Under the pieces are notes generated by a model, which worked only from the letters and a program-made list of their open reading frames with translations, ran no database searches and was not told where the DNA came from. A stretch of DNA of 34,231 nucleotides, from contig JAIRMA010000016.1 of NCBI GenBank assembly GCA_031259085.1, positions 1-34,231 of the forward strand, read 5' to 3'. The position numbers and the translations under genes were made by a program. The DNA comes from Christensenellaceae bacterium (lineage in GTDB: Bacteria > Bacillota > Clostridia > Christensenellales > DTU072). Numbering within the stretch: the first letter of the stretch is position 1; each line of letters begins with the position of its first letter. Positions 8,705 through 17,601 of this stretch are shown in pieces.

Positions 8705-10983
8705 TGAGTGATTATAAAGAAGCTACTCAGAATTATTTAAAGGATTCTAAATTAAGGAAGCCTTATTTTATATTCATTAGCGATGAACAATATAAGGATG
8801 CAATAGAATATTTTAAAGGATCGAAATTAGAAGTTGTTCCGATGAGCAGTTTTTGTTATTCAGAAGACAAGATACCAGATGTAGATAAATTTACGGCCTA
8901 TTTGAGTGAAGCTGACGTTAATGTAAACTCTAACAAGTTTGTGGTGACAGGTCTTGGGGAATTTTTAGCACTTGAGGGGCGTGGCTATGCATCTAGTCAA
9001 CTATCAATATTAAAAGATTATAATATTAGTGCAGCAAAAGCAATTCTTCTTATTCGATGTCTGGGTTCATTAGTTGATAATTTGAAAAGCGATGTACGAT
9101 TTGATAATCGCCGATATATTATTGTAGATGGTGCAATTTCTAATATCTCATTTGCACTAGTGGATCAATCAATCGAAATCCCGGTATTAAAAGGATTCAA
9201 GGAAATACTTAAGGCATTGGAGGGCGGGCTGAACGGTGAAGTTGCGATTAACACACAAATAAGTTTAGATAAATCAATGTTAACAATTCATAAAATATCA
9301 AACGCTTTTGAAGCAATTAAAAGTTTGGCTCATAATTCGGTTTTTAAGGAAGTATGGTTTGAAGACGCACAGTGGATGGAATTACTATCTGAGCTTCAGA
9401 ACTATAATTTTATGATCGAGGAAGTTTTTCGTGGACACAATTTGAACACAGAGACTATTAAGGAATTTTATGATTCGTACTCAAAAAATATATATAAATA
9501 TTTGTATTTTATTTATCTAAAGGTGTATGGAATCAGAGGTAACGAATATTTACAATTTGTTATTTCCAAAACTGATAAATATATAGATTTAGAGAGAAAT
9601 ATTCTAAATAAATTGCTGGATCTCTTACCTAATGATCCGAATTTTGATAAGTATTATGATCAGCGCAAAAAACTAATGAAAAACCTTATTGGGTCTGGTA
9701 TTGTGCAATTTGCTAAAGATAAACACAAAATGGATAATGGCATTTACGTGTTAACGGACAATACATTAGCAGAGCGTGAAGAAATAGTTGCATGGTTAGC
9801 TACCAACCATAACACCTGTCTTAAAATGGATCATATTTATAAAAAACTTAAGAACATTTATCCAAATCTAGATGCTTATTTAAAGGAGTATGTTTTTAAA
9901 TCTCCAAATATCGAGGTAAATGAGCAATTTACAGAATATTTTAACGAATATAAGCGGCAAAAATTATATAATAAAATAGAGGATAAATTCATGCAGGATG
10001 TTGAACGTCTTGCTAAACCACCACGTATATATAATAATCTAAAATTTAGAGAAAGTATTTTAGAAACAATAGATAAAAACAACACTTATTTATATTGGAT
10101 GGACGCTCTTGGCGTTGAGTACTTAGGTTTGATTGAGACTTTGGCTGGGAAACATGGCCTTTTAATTCAAATAGATATAGCAAGAGCCGAGTTGCCAACG
10201 ACTACTCGTTTTAATAAAGAGTTCTTTGATGTTTGGCCAGATGAATCGCGAAAAAAATTGATAGAATTGGATCAGATAAAACATGCGCAGGTTGGTGGAT
10301 ATAATTTTGAGAAAAACCAGTTACCAATTCATCTAGCAAAAGAAATTGACGTAATCACTGAAATGATAAATAAAGCTGCAAGTAAACTTAAACAAAATGA
10401 TTGTGAGCGGATTTTGATAGTTAGTGACCACGGTGCATCTCGACTTGCTGTAATCGCGCGAAAAGAAGAAAAATATGATACAGGCACATCAGGTGTGAAT
10501 TCTGGGCGCTGTTGTGAAGTATTCCGCCCATATGATCTCGAATTTGCATCAGAAGAAAATGATTACATTGTGTTGGCTAATTATGGACGATTTAAGGGAA
10601 GCCGCGCTAGTAATGTTGAAGTACATGGTGGGGCATCATTAGAGGAGATTGTAATTCCTGTAATTCAATTAACAGTTAAATCTGGAAGCATAACTGTTAA
10701 ATTAATTTCTGACAAAATAGTTGTTGATTATAAAACCTGTGCAAAAATAACGCTGAGCGTTTACCCTACTCCAAAACAAAATGTTTTATTAACAATTGAT
10801 AACAAGCAATATAAAGCAACGAAAAATAATGACCATACTTTTTCAGTTGAGTTAACTGATATTAAAAAGGCTGGGGAGTATAATGCAGATGTTTTTGTAG
10901 GCGATAATCTTGTTGGCAATATATTAATTAAAACGCAAGGTAAAAGTGCAAGTATAAATAAAGACTTTGATGATTTAATTTGA
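8704..10983 (+). CDS. pglZ: PglZ-domain alkaline-phosphatase-fold BREX protein
   Basis: 759 residues; the ATG overlaps the brxC stop by one base. The PglZ (alkaline-phosphatase superfamily) core is seen from its metal-site motifs: WMDALG with Asp467 and, about 108 residues later, VSDHGASR with Asp575-His576. The N-terminal 450 residues are helical and not assignable by eye. After the PglZ core, at about 660-745, is a beta-rich Ig-like segment (KITLSVYPTPKQNVLLTID and following) that may be a binding module. PglZ is the common component of BREX systems, and family members act as metal-dependent nucleases or phosphodiesterases in some studies. Start and spacing agree with a GGAG-like site in the end of brxC. 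It is followed by brxL after eight bases. Confidence 0.92.
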   Translation: MSDYKEATQNYLKDSKLRKPYFIFISDEQYKDAIEYFKGSKLEVVPMSSFCYSEDKIPDVDKFTAYLSEADVNVNSNKFVVTGLGEFLALEGRGYASSQLSILKDYNISAAKAILLIRCLGSLVDNLKSDVRFDNRRYIIVDGAISNISFALVDQSIEIPVLKGFKEILKALEGGLNGEVAINTQISLDKSMLTIHKISNAFEAIKSLAHNSVFKEVWFEDAQWMELLSELQNYNFMIEEVFRGHNLNTETIKEFYDSYSKNIYKYLYFIYLKVYGIRGNEYLQFVISKTDKYIDLERNILNKLLDLLPNDPNFDKYYDQRKKLMKNLIGSGIVQFAKDKHKMDNGIYVLTDNTLAEREEIVAWLATNHNTCLKMDHIYKKLKNIYPNLDAYLKEYVFKSPNIEVNEQFTEYFNEYKRQKLYNKIEDKFMQDVERLAKPPRIYNNLKFRESILETIDKNNTYLYWMDALGVEYLGLIETLAGKHGLLIQIDIARAELPTTTRFNKEFFDVWPDESRKKLIELDQIKHAQVGGYNFEKNQLPIHLAKEIDVITEMINKAASKLKQNDCERILIVSDHGASRLAVIARKEEKYDTGTSGVNSGRCCEVFRPYDLEFASEENDYIVLANYGRFKGSRASNVEVHGGASLEEIVIPVIQLTVKSGSITVKLISDKIVVDYKTCAKITLSVYPTPKQNVLLTIDNKQYKATKNNDHTFSVELTDIKKAGEYNADVFVGDNLVGNILIKTQGKSASINKDFDDLI

Positions 10984-10991
10984 GGGAATAG

Positions 10992-12467
10992 ATGGTTGAG
11001 AAATTAAGAAATTGTTTTGATGAGATGGTCGTATATAAAAACCAAAAGGCTAACTTGTTTTCAGAGTTAACCTTACCGTCATTTATGCGAGATTGGCTTC
11101 TGAAGAAGTTTCAAGACGAAGATGGGCACTTCGATTCTGATGAAATGAAACGATTTGTGTACGCATATTTGCCAAAAAGGGAAGATTGGAAGGGGATTAA
11201 AAATCGTGTAATATATGACTACCAACGAGTTAAATTCCTTGCAAAAGTGGCAGTTGATATTGATATCAAGACAGGTTTAGTTACATTTTCGATGCCTGAC
11301 TATGGGTTGACGCATAGTGATACAATTATTGATGCAGCAGTATGGGAGGAATGTAGAGCTGACTTACTAGGTGGACATGAAACGTGGGGGATGGTTGAAA
11401 TTGGATATAAGCCTCCTGATGAAGAACTTGGTGGGTTTGGATTATTTAGTGCAAAATCTAAAAAAATGAATAATGGCAAAATTAAGCTGATAACTTTTAA
11501 AAAATTCTGCCCATATACAGTTGAGGTCTCTCATTTTAAAGAAGTTAGACGTGAGTTTGAAATTGATGAATGGATTGATATATTACTCGGTGCAGTTGAT
11601 TATAATGCCAAAGGTTTTTGCAATAAAGAGGAGAAACTTACAATGCTTACTCGATTGCTTCCGTTTGTTGAAAAAAGATTAAATCTCATTGAACTTGCTC
11701 CTAAAGGCACTGGCAAATCTTATCTGTTTGGCCGCGTTAGTCGCTTTGGTTGGCTGTCAAGCGGTGGTGTAATGAGCCGGGCTAAGATGTTTTATGATCA
11801 AAGCAAGCGCGTTGTAGGATTAGTAGCAGGGAACGATTTCATTACGTTAGATGAAGTACAGACAATCTCATTTACTAACACTGATGAGATTCGTGCTGCT
11901 CTTAAAGGTTATTTGGAGTTTGGGGTTTTCACTGTTGGAAATTTTCAAGGTGAGGCTGATGCGGGGGTAATACTCTGTGGGAACATAAGACAGGAATTAA
12001 TGAACCGTGACGATTATATTAACATGTTTATAGATCTACCACCAGTATTTCACGAGTCAGCGCTAATTGATCGTTTTCATGGATTTATTAAGGGTTGGAA
12101 TATTCCTAGAATGACTGAAGGGCACATGATGGTAGGCTGGGCGTTAAATTCTGAGTATTTCTGTTCCATAATGCATGAGTTACGTAGCGATACTAGCTAT
12201 CGTTCGATAGTGGAGCAACTTATAAAATGCCCAGAAGACGCTGATAAAAGGGACACAGAAGCTATAAAGAGGATTGCCACTGCGTATCTTAAATTATTAT
12301 TCCCGCACGTGAAGTCTCTAAAAGATATAAGTAGAAGTGATTTTGAAGAATACTGTTTTAAAAGAGCACGTAATATGCGTGGCACAATTAAATATCAGTT
12401 AGGAGAACTTGATGCTGAGTTTTCAGGAAAAGATTTACCTGCGCTAGAGGTTATTCAGCCACTTTAA
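10992..12467 (+). CDS. brxL: BrxL AAA+ ATPase, apparently lacking the Lon protease domain
   Basis: 491 residues; ATG preceded by GAGGGA, which overlaps the pglZ stop. The N-terminal half matches BrxL in layout. Walker A PKGTGKS is at 237-243, Walker B FITLDE ends at Glu288, and LIDRFHGF follows with a likely arginine finger. BrxL proteins of type 1 systems are about 680 residues and end in a Lon-type serine protease domain. Here the protein ends about 200 residues after Walker B, just after the AAA lid, with no Ser-Lys protease region. It is intact with a clean stop, so this looks like a short natural form and not a frameshift. BrxL forms ring-shaped DNA-binding assemblies in studied systems. 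Loss of the protease part fits a motor or DNA-clamp role. Confidence 0.85.
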   Translation: MVEKLRNCFDEMVVYKNQKANLFSELTLPSFMRDWLLKKFQDEDGHFDSDEMKRFVYAYLPKREDWKGIKNRVIYDYQRVKFLAKVAVDIDIKTGLVTFSMPDYGLTHSDTIIDAAVWEECRADLLGGHETWGMVEIGYKPPDEELGGFGLFSAKSKKMNNGKIKLITFKKFCPYTVEVSHFKEVRREFEIDEWIDILLGAVDYNAKGFCNKEEKLTMLTRLLPFVEKRLNLIELAPKGTGKSYLFGRVSRFGWLSSGGVMSRAKMFYDQSKRVVGLVAGNDFITLDEVQTISFTNTDEIRAALKGYLEFGVFTVGNFQGEADAGVILCGNIRQELMNRDDYINMFIDLPPVFHESALIDRFHGFIKGWNIPRMTEGHMMVGWALNSEYFCSIMHELRSDTSYRSIVEQLIKCPEDADKRDTEAIKRIATAYLKLLFPHVKSLKDISRSDFEEYCFKRARNMRGTIKYQLGELDAEFSGKDLPALEVIQPL

Positions 12468-12478
12468 AGGGAGAGGAA

Positions 12479-12676
12479 ATGAAAAATATTAGTTGCTATG
12501 TCTGTAAAAAAGAAAAACTAACCAAAAATGAAATAGGGCTGACTAAAAAACTAATAGACAAAAACGCTAAGCGCTTTTATTGCATTAAATGTCTAGCAGA
12601 ATATTTAGAGGTTGACTTAGAGTTTTTGCTTGATAAGATTGAAGAATTTAAAGATGAAGGCTGTGAATTGTTTTAA
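12479..12676 (+). CDS. Small zinc-ribbon protein inside the BREX operon
   Basis: 65 residues, ATG with AGGGAGAGG just upstream, eleven bases after brxL and twelve before the cysteine desulfurase. Two CxxC pairs, CYVC at residues 5-8 and CIKC at about 36-39, would bind one zinc (or an Fe-S centre). The rest is charged and ends in an acidic helix (LDKIEEFKDEG). No family is recognised. Its position between brxL and the desulfurase, with tight spacing and a good ribosome site, says it is a true gene. It could be a DNA- or protein-binding adaptor, or a sulfur relay partner, but nothing in the sequence decides that. Confidence 0.75.
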   Translation: MKNISCYVCKKEKLTKNEIGLTKKLIDKNAKRFYCIKCLAEYLEVDLEFLLDKIEEFKDEGCELF

Positions 12677-12688
12677 TGAGAGGATATA

Positions 12689-13831
12689 TTGATATACGCT
12701 GATAACGCCGCCACTACAAGAATATCAGAATTAGCTGTACAAAAATTGCTACCATACCTCATGGAGGAATATGGGAATGCGTCTAGTCAACACAAATTGG
12801 GATTTAAAGCAAGAAAGGCAATAGCATGCGCTAGAAAACAAGTAGCTAAAGCTATTGACTGCGAGCCCCACGAGATTATTTTCACTTCAGGCGGTTCAGA
12901 AGGTAACACTTGGGTCTTACATGGTAAAAGTAGAGAATTATGCGAGAGAGAAAGAGCGCATTTAATAACTACAAGTATAGAACACCATTCTGTTCTTAAT
13001 GCATGCAAGAATACAGATGTCTTAGATGTTACATACTTAAATCCAGATTCGGATGGTCGAGTGTCCGTTTCTAATGTTGAATCTGCACTTCGTCCAAATA
13101 CAAAATTAGTAACAATAATGTTTGCCAACAATGAAATTGGCACAATCCAGCCAGTACAGCAGATTGGGGAAATGCTTAAAAGTCATAATGTTATGTTTCA
13201 TACAGATGCTGTACAAGCTGTAGGGCATATCCCAATAAGCATGAAGAAACTTAAAGTTGACTTTTTGACTGCGTCTGCACACAAATTTAATGGACCTAAA
13301 GGCATTGGATTTATTTTTATTCGAGATGGTATAGCGATGCCAAACTACATATTTGGTGGTGAACAAGAGTTTGGATTAAGAAGCGGTACAGAAAATGTAG
13401 CTGGTATAGTAGCCCTAGGCTATGCGCTAGAGGAGTGTGTCCAAAATTTAGGAGAAGATACAATTACTCAACAATTGCTTGTAAAGATGACTATAGAAAA
13501 ACTCAAAAAATCAATTCCAAACTTAATAATAAATGCTGAATTGGCAAATAGGTTGCCAGGCATTCTAAATATAACCTTTGAAAACGCTACAGGGGAAGCC
13601 ATGATGCATTTACTAAGCCTTAAAGACATATGTGTGTCAGCTGGTGCCGCGTGCAACTCTAATAAAGGCGTTCCTTCACATGTTTTGCTAGCGATAGGAA
13701 AGACGGAGAGTGAAGCCAAGAATTCCATTCGTATCTCATATGGTAGATATAATACAGTAAAAGAAGTAGATGAAATAACTAGTGCTATTAAAAGTGCGTA
13801 TTTTAAAATAACCCAGGCCAAATCGACTTAG
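12689..13831 (+). CDS. Cysteine desulfurase (NifS/IscS/DndA family) of the BREX operon
   Basis: 380 residues from a TTG start with GAGAGGA just upstream; MIYADNAATT is the normal N-terminus of this family, which fixes the start. It is a class V PLP-dependent aminotransferase that takes sulfur from L-cysteine and passes it on as a persulfide. Visible marks are GGSEGNT, the PLP-proximal HHSVLNACK, Lys199 in SAHKFNGPKG (Schiff base), RSGTENV, and the loop cysteine Cys322 in SAGAACNSN. The length is that of NifS/IscS. It is last in the operon, and no scaffold (IscU/NifU) or Fe-S assembly genes follow, so a dedicated sulfur supply to BrxP is likely, as DndA serves DndC. It could also build the clusters of BrxP. 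The exact subfamily cannot be told by eye, so no symbol is given. Confidence 0.9.
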   Translation: MIYADNAATTRISELAVQKLLPYLMEEYGNASSQHKLGFKARKAIACARKQVAKAIDCEPHEIIFTSGGSEGNTWVLHGKSRELCERERAHLITTSIEHHSVLNACKNTDVLDVTYLNPDSDGRVSVSNVESALRPNTKLVTIMFANNEIGTIQPVQQIGEMLKSHNVMFHTDAVQAVGHIPISMKKLKVDFLTASAHKFNGPKGIGFIFIRDGIAMPNYIFGGEQEFGLRSGTENVAGIVALGYALEECVQNLGEDTITQQLLVKMTIEKLKKSIPNLIINAELANRLPGILNITFENATGEAMMHLLSLKDICVSAGAACNSNKGVPSHVLLAIGKTESEAKNSIRISYGRYNTVKEVDEITSAIKSAYFKITQAKST

Positions 13832-13919
13832 ACAAAGTTTTTATAGTTGAAATTTTCACATCTTGATTCAGTTAAATAGTAGTGAATAAACGTGATACTT
13901 TAGCATATAATGAGATAGA

Positions 13920-14648
13920 ATGCGGATAGTTAAACTTGAGAAATTCGTTGTCCATTTCTGTGCTAATTGTATCATACTAGGAATAATGATCATGCTATCA
14001 TTTGGCATATTTATTAGCGCAAGCAAATCAAGATTTCATTATAATGATGCAAATATATATTATGTTGGGAATATGGATGCTCGTAGAATAACCGTATCAA
14101 TTAGTGTTTTCTCAGGGGCAAATTATTTAGAGAAAATGCTGGACATATTAAATCGCTTTGGTGTTAAAACGACATTTTTTATAACAGGTTCAATTGCTAC
14201 AAAATATCCAGACCAAATATTAAAAATTCATGAAGGTGGTCATGAAATTGGGAATCATGGATATTCTAAAACAAGTGCGCAAGTTACAGATAAAGCGGCA
14301 TTTGCTGGCGAACTTAGTACAACAGAGAGCATTTTATTTAATTTGTGCAAAGTGAGAACTGAGATGTATGCGCCTCCAATAGGAAGTCCTAGTCAAACTG
14401 TTGCTAGTTTATGCAAGGATATTGGCTACAAAATAATAATGAGCTCAAGGGATATTGGGGATTTAACAGTGATCAACGAGAGTATTCTCTTCGAAAGAGC
14501 GACATTAAACATACGAAATGGGGATGTGATATTAGTACATCCCACAATCAGCACAATAAAAGTGTTGCCAAAAATCCTAGAACATTTTAGTAATGAAAAT
14601 TACGACATTGTGACAATTAGCAAGATTTTAGAGCCACATGTCTATTAA
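13920..14648 (+). CDS. Membrane-anchored polysaccharide-deacetylase-like protein with degenerate active site
   Basis: 242 residues. An uncleaved signal anchor is predicted at about residues 12-34, followed by a NodB-type fold outside the cell. The fold is recognised from KTTFFITGSIATKYP, GGHEIGNHGYS and NGDVILVHP. The usual catalytic TFDDG is replaced by ISVFSG, so the catalytic Asp and metal Asp are gone. NHxxxH reads NHGYSK, losing the second metal histidine, and RPPYG reads APPIGS. It is therefore probably not an active deacetylase; a binding or structural role is inferred. ATG 13920 has only a weak site. An ATG about 22 codons downstream is an alternative, but it would cut into the anchor. 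A TATAAT at 13906-13911 lies very close to the start. Confidence 0.75.
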   Translation: MRIVKLEKFVVHFCANCIILGIMIMLSFGIFISASKSRFHYNDANIYYVGNMDARRITVSISVFSGANYLEKMLDILNRFGVKTTFFITGSIATKYPDQILKIHEGGHEIGNHGYSKTSAQVTDKAAFAGELSTTESILFNLCKVRTEMYAPPIGSPSQTVASLCKDIGYKIIMSSRDIGDLTVINESILFERATLNIRNGDVILVHPTISTIKVLPKILEHFSNENYDIVTISKILEPHVY

Positions 14649-14660
14649 GCAAAGGGATTT

Positions 14661-16043
14661 TTAATGTGTATCCTTTAGAGTATTTATGATAGTATGTGCA
14701 GCTCTTTTACCAGCTCCCATGGCGCTTATGACAGTGTCAGCCCCCGTCACTGCGTCACCGCCAGCAAAAACATTATTAATGTTTGTCTTTCCATCTGCAT
14801 CTACTAATATATAACCTCTTGAATCAGTTCTAAGATCGTTAAAGCAGTCTTTGATTATTGGATTAGGATTAGTGCCTATTGCAACAATGACACCGTCGCA
14901 AGACATTACAAAATTACTATTTGGTATAGTCCTAAAATTTTGTTGACCATTGGAATCTATTCCAGTTAACTCACTTTTAACAAATTCGACGCCACTTACA
15001 TTGATCCCATCATCTGATATAATGCCCACAGGGGATCTTAATGTCTCTATTTGGACACCCTCTGTTAAGGCATGGGCGATCTCTTCGCTTCGGGCTGGCA
15101 ATTCATTTAAACTTCGTCTATATGCTAGTATTGCAGGCTTTGAGCCTAAGCGCAGTGCAGTTCTTACAGAGTCGAATGCAACATTGCCACCGCCTAGGAC
15201 AATAACTCTGTTGTGTCTAATGATAGGCGTTTTTGCATCTTTTAAGTATGCTTTCATAAGGTTAACACGTGTCAAATATTCATTAGCAGAATAGACACCA
15301 TTGAGCTCTTCCCCAGGTATTCCAATAAATCGGGGGAGGCCAGCTCCAGTGCCGATAAACACAGCATCAAATTCAGTATATAAATTTTTAAATGTTATGG
15401 TTTTTCCAATTAGACAGTTCAGTTTAAAAACGACGCCTAATTTTTCTAAGGCGCTTATTTCTGAGGCTACTAGATTTTTAGGAAGTCTAAATTCGGGAAT
15501 TCCATAGGATAACACGCCGCCTAAACTGTGTAAAGCTTCAAATACTGTGACATGTAGTCCAGCCTTAGCACAATCATTTGCGCAAGATAGTGATGCTGGA
15601 CCTGAGCCAATAACTGCTATTTTAAAACAAGAGTTATTAGGTTGATATTCATTATTTGAAGAATGAGTTAATGCATAATCACCTACAAACCGTTCAAGTC
15701 TGCCTATTGCTACAGGCTCAGTTTTATCTGTGCATTTAACACACTTTTTTTCGCATTGTTGCTCTTGTGGGCAGACTCTGCCACATATAGATGGCAGTCC
15801 GTTAAAAGTCTTTAAAATGAGCGCTGCCGAATCAAAATCTCTGGTTGCGATTTTGGATATAAATCCTGGGATATTGACTCCCACTGGGCATCCGCCTATG
15901 CAACGCGCATTTTTACAGTTATAACATCGTTGAGCTTCCCTTACTGCAGTCTCAGCATCATATGTGATTGTCGTTTCTTTAAAGGTATTTTGCCGCTCAT
16001 CTAACGTAATTTCCAATAAAGGATTTTTTTTTGCTTTAGTCAT
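14661..16043 (-). CDS. nfnB: NfnB: large subunit of NADH-dependent ferredoxin:NADP+ oxidoreductase
   Basis: 460 residues, a flavoprotein of the glutamate-synthase small-subunit type. The N-terminal cysteines C40, C43, C48, C52 and C87, C91, C97, C101 bind two [4Fe-4S] clusters. GSGPAS at 146-151 opens the FAD Rossmann fold, and VIVLGGGNVAFDS is the NADPH-binding fold. GGDAVTGADTVISAMGAGK near the end is the usual second FAD motif. The start overlaps the end of nfnA by eight bases. This pairing with an NfnA-like protein distinguishes it from a true glutamate synthase subunit (no gltB large subunit is present). The cytoplasmic NfnAB complex couples NADH, ferredoxin and NADP+ by electron bifurcation in anaerobes. 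Sulfide dehydrogenase (SudA) is the older name for the same family. Confidence 0.88.
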   Translation of the reverse strand: MTKAKKNPLLEITLDERQNTFKETTITYDAETAVREAQRCYNCKNARCIGGCPVGVNIPGFISKIATRDFDSAALILKTFNGLPSICGRVCPQEQQCEKKCVKCTDKTEPVAIGRLERFVGDYALTHSSNNEYQPNNSCFKIAVIGSGPASLSCANDCAKAGLHVTVFEALHSLGGVLSYGIPEFRLPKNLVASEISALEKLGVVFKLNCLIGKTITFKNLYTEFDAVFIGTGAGLPRFIGIPGEELNGVYSANEYLTRVNLMKAYLKDAKTPIIRHNRVIVLGGGNVAFDSVRTALRLGSKPAILAYRRSLNELPARSEEIAHALTEGVQIETLRSPVGIISDDGINVSGVEFVKSELTGIDSNGQQNFRTIPNSNFVMSCDGVIVAIGTNPNPIIKDCFNDLRTDSRGYILVDADGKTNINNVFAGGDAVTGADTVISAMGAGKRAAHTIINTLKDTH

Positions 16044-16860
16044 TGTTTAGAATCCTACAATAATGTTGCTGTTCAATTTCTTTAAATCTTTTTGATCTGT
16101 TAATAGCTTGATTCCAATCAATTGAGCTAGCATTAAATTCAGGACCATGTACACATGCATACTTGATCTCACCATTCACAGTTAATCTGCAACATCCGCA
16201 CATACCAGTTCCATCAAGCATTATTGAATTCATGCTTATTATAGTATCAACACCAAATTCACGTGACACGTTATAAACTGCACGCATCATAAGAAGGGGA
16301 CCTACCGCAAATACCACATCGTATGTTTTACTTTGCAACAACTGTTTAACAACATCAGTCACAAACCCTTTGTGCCCAAAACTCCCATCATCAGTTGTAA
16401 AGTACGGAGAATTTGTTAATAAACCTAATTCTTTTGTATAGATTAAAAGTTCTTTATTGCGGGCGCCTGCAATGATATCAAATTGCTTTGATTCTGAATT
16501 TAATGCCTTTGCTTGTGGATAAGTAACTGCAATACCAATACCCCCTGATACTAAAAGAACCTTTTTATACATAGTTAGATCAGTGTGATTTCCTAGGGGT
16601 CCAATAAAGTCAGAGATATATTCACCAGCGTTTTTCTGTGACAATTTATATGTAGTAGCGCCCACGGTTTGAACAAGAATAATGATTGTGCCTTTTGTAC
16701 GATCAAAATCACAAATAGTAAAAGGCACACGTTCACCATCACTGTCTATTCTTAGTATTATAAACTGCCCTGGCATAGCTGTTTTTGCTACATCTGGGGC
16801 TTGTATTGTGTATTCTACTATATCTTGAGATAATATTTTTTTTGAGACTATTAAATACAT
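16036..16860 (-). CDS. nfnA: NfnA: FAD and [2Fe-2S] subunit of NfnAB
   Basis: 274 residues, related to the electron-transfer subunit of dihydroorotate dehydrogenase (PyrK). RVPFTI at 44-49 binds FAD, and SGGIGIAVTYP at about 105-115 starts the NAD(H)-binding part. D216, C221, C224 and C236 within DGTGMCGCCR...ACVHGPEF match the [2Fe-2S] site with one Asp ligand known from NfnA. It is first of the two-gene operon and overlaps nfnB by eight bases. The ATG has only a poor ribosome site (GGAG about 17 bases upstream). A possible promoter lies at 16900-16929. PyrK is the alternative, but no pyrD lies beside it and the nfnB neighbour settles the call. Confidence 0.88.
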   Translation of the reverse strand: MYLIVSKKILSQDIVEYTIQAPDVAKTAMPGQFIILRIDSDGERVPFTICDFDRTKGTIIILVQTVGATTYKLSQKNAGEYISDFIGPLGNHTDLTMYKKVLLVSGGIGIAVTYPQAKALNSESKQFDIIAGARNKELLIYTKELGLLTNSPYFTTDDGSFGHKGFVTDVVKQLLQSKTYDVVFAVGPLLMMRAVYNVSREFGVDTIISMNSIMLDGTGMCGCCRLTVNGEIKYACVHGPEFNASSIDWNQAINRSKRFKEIEQQHYCRILNND

Positions 16861-17601
16861 GTGCTTTTGACAAACTCCATATTGTGAGTTTTAATAGGAA
16901 ATATATCCTGTTTTTTTGAAATTAAACAAAACTATCGAATCTGTCTTATAAGATTTGCTTCTCCCCCTCTTTAGACATAGCAACGTGTAGATTAGTAATG
17001 ATTATGTTAATTTTCTTGTATAATCTTTATGGGATCGCATTAGAATTTAGTATTAGCAAATGCGCATTTTTTAAAGTCTAACAAAAATTAAAAGACATAT
17101 ACTTTAATTTCTGTCATTAATATACTACTTAAAATTACAGGCAGTACTGATACTTGCTATATAAAGTAATACCATTTGGTTTTTAAGTCAATATTGACAA
17201 TACTCAAGATACTAATGAACTAGTATTCAAACCCTATATTATGAATTATATACAAAAAACATAGTTTTTTATTTAAGATCAGAAAAGGGAAACATCCAAA
17301 AATTATATTTTGAATTAATAAATCATTGGGTATTCTTAAATGTGCTTTAAAATGGTTAACAACAAATTTATTAATTAATTAATTAATACATATTGATTTG
17401 TTAATTAGCTAAGCAAAAAAAGGCAATTTTAGACAATAAAAAACAGCTTTCGTTGATTAAATTAATTATCAAAATAGGAATAAAAGTCATACAATGTAAG
17501 ACTATAGATAATTAGATAATGACATCATACACACATATTTAAGGACAGTGAGAATGAACAGAAGTCATTATTTATAATTTAAGTGTAAGCTGTTAAAAAA
17601 A
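16861..17601. other. 741-base AT-rich stretch without a recognised gene
   Basis: Stops are dense in all frames and no ORF has a ribosome site. It holds the presumed upstream region of nfnA and a short ATTA/TTAA simple repeat near 17368-17390. I see no tRNA-like fold, no strong terminator and no insertion-sequence ends. A TATAAT at 17019 on the plus strand has no matching -35 element or gene downstream. Confidence 0.5.
16900..16929 (-). promoter_or_regulatory. Possible nfnAB promoter
   Basis: Reading the minus strand, TTGTTT and TATATT are separated by 18 bases and lie about 40 bases upstream of the nfnA start. The match to the sigma-A consensus is partial, and the region is so AT-rich that chance matches are expected. 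Confidence 0.3.

Noticed and set aside
12787-13143. 118-residue minus-strand ORF opposite the cysteine desulfurase
   Set aside because: It lies wholly inside a well-supported gene on the other strand and has no family features.
2254-13831. Dnd (DndBCDE) phosphorothioation system
   Set aside because: The PAPS-reductase-like and desulfurase genes fit, but no DndD/DndE/DndB-like genes are present. The PglZ, BrxL and BrxC-type genes identify BREX.
14661-16043. Glutamate synthase small subunit (gltD)
   Set aside because: No large subunit is nearby, and the overlapping upstream gene is a clear NfnA-type [2Fe-2S] flavoprotein, which identifies the pair as NfnAB.
17368-17390. ATTA/TTAA tandem stretch as a possible repeat array or attachment site
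   Set aside because: It is a short low-complexity run in AT-rich DNA, with no integrase, spacers or matching second copy.
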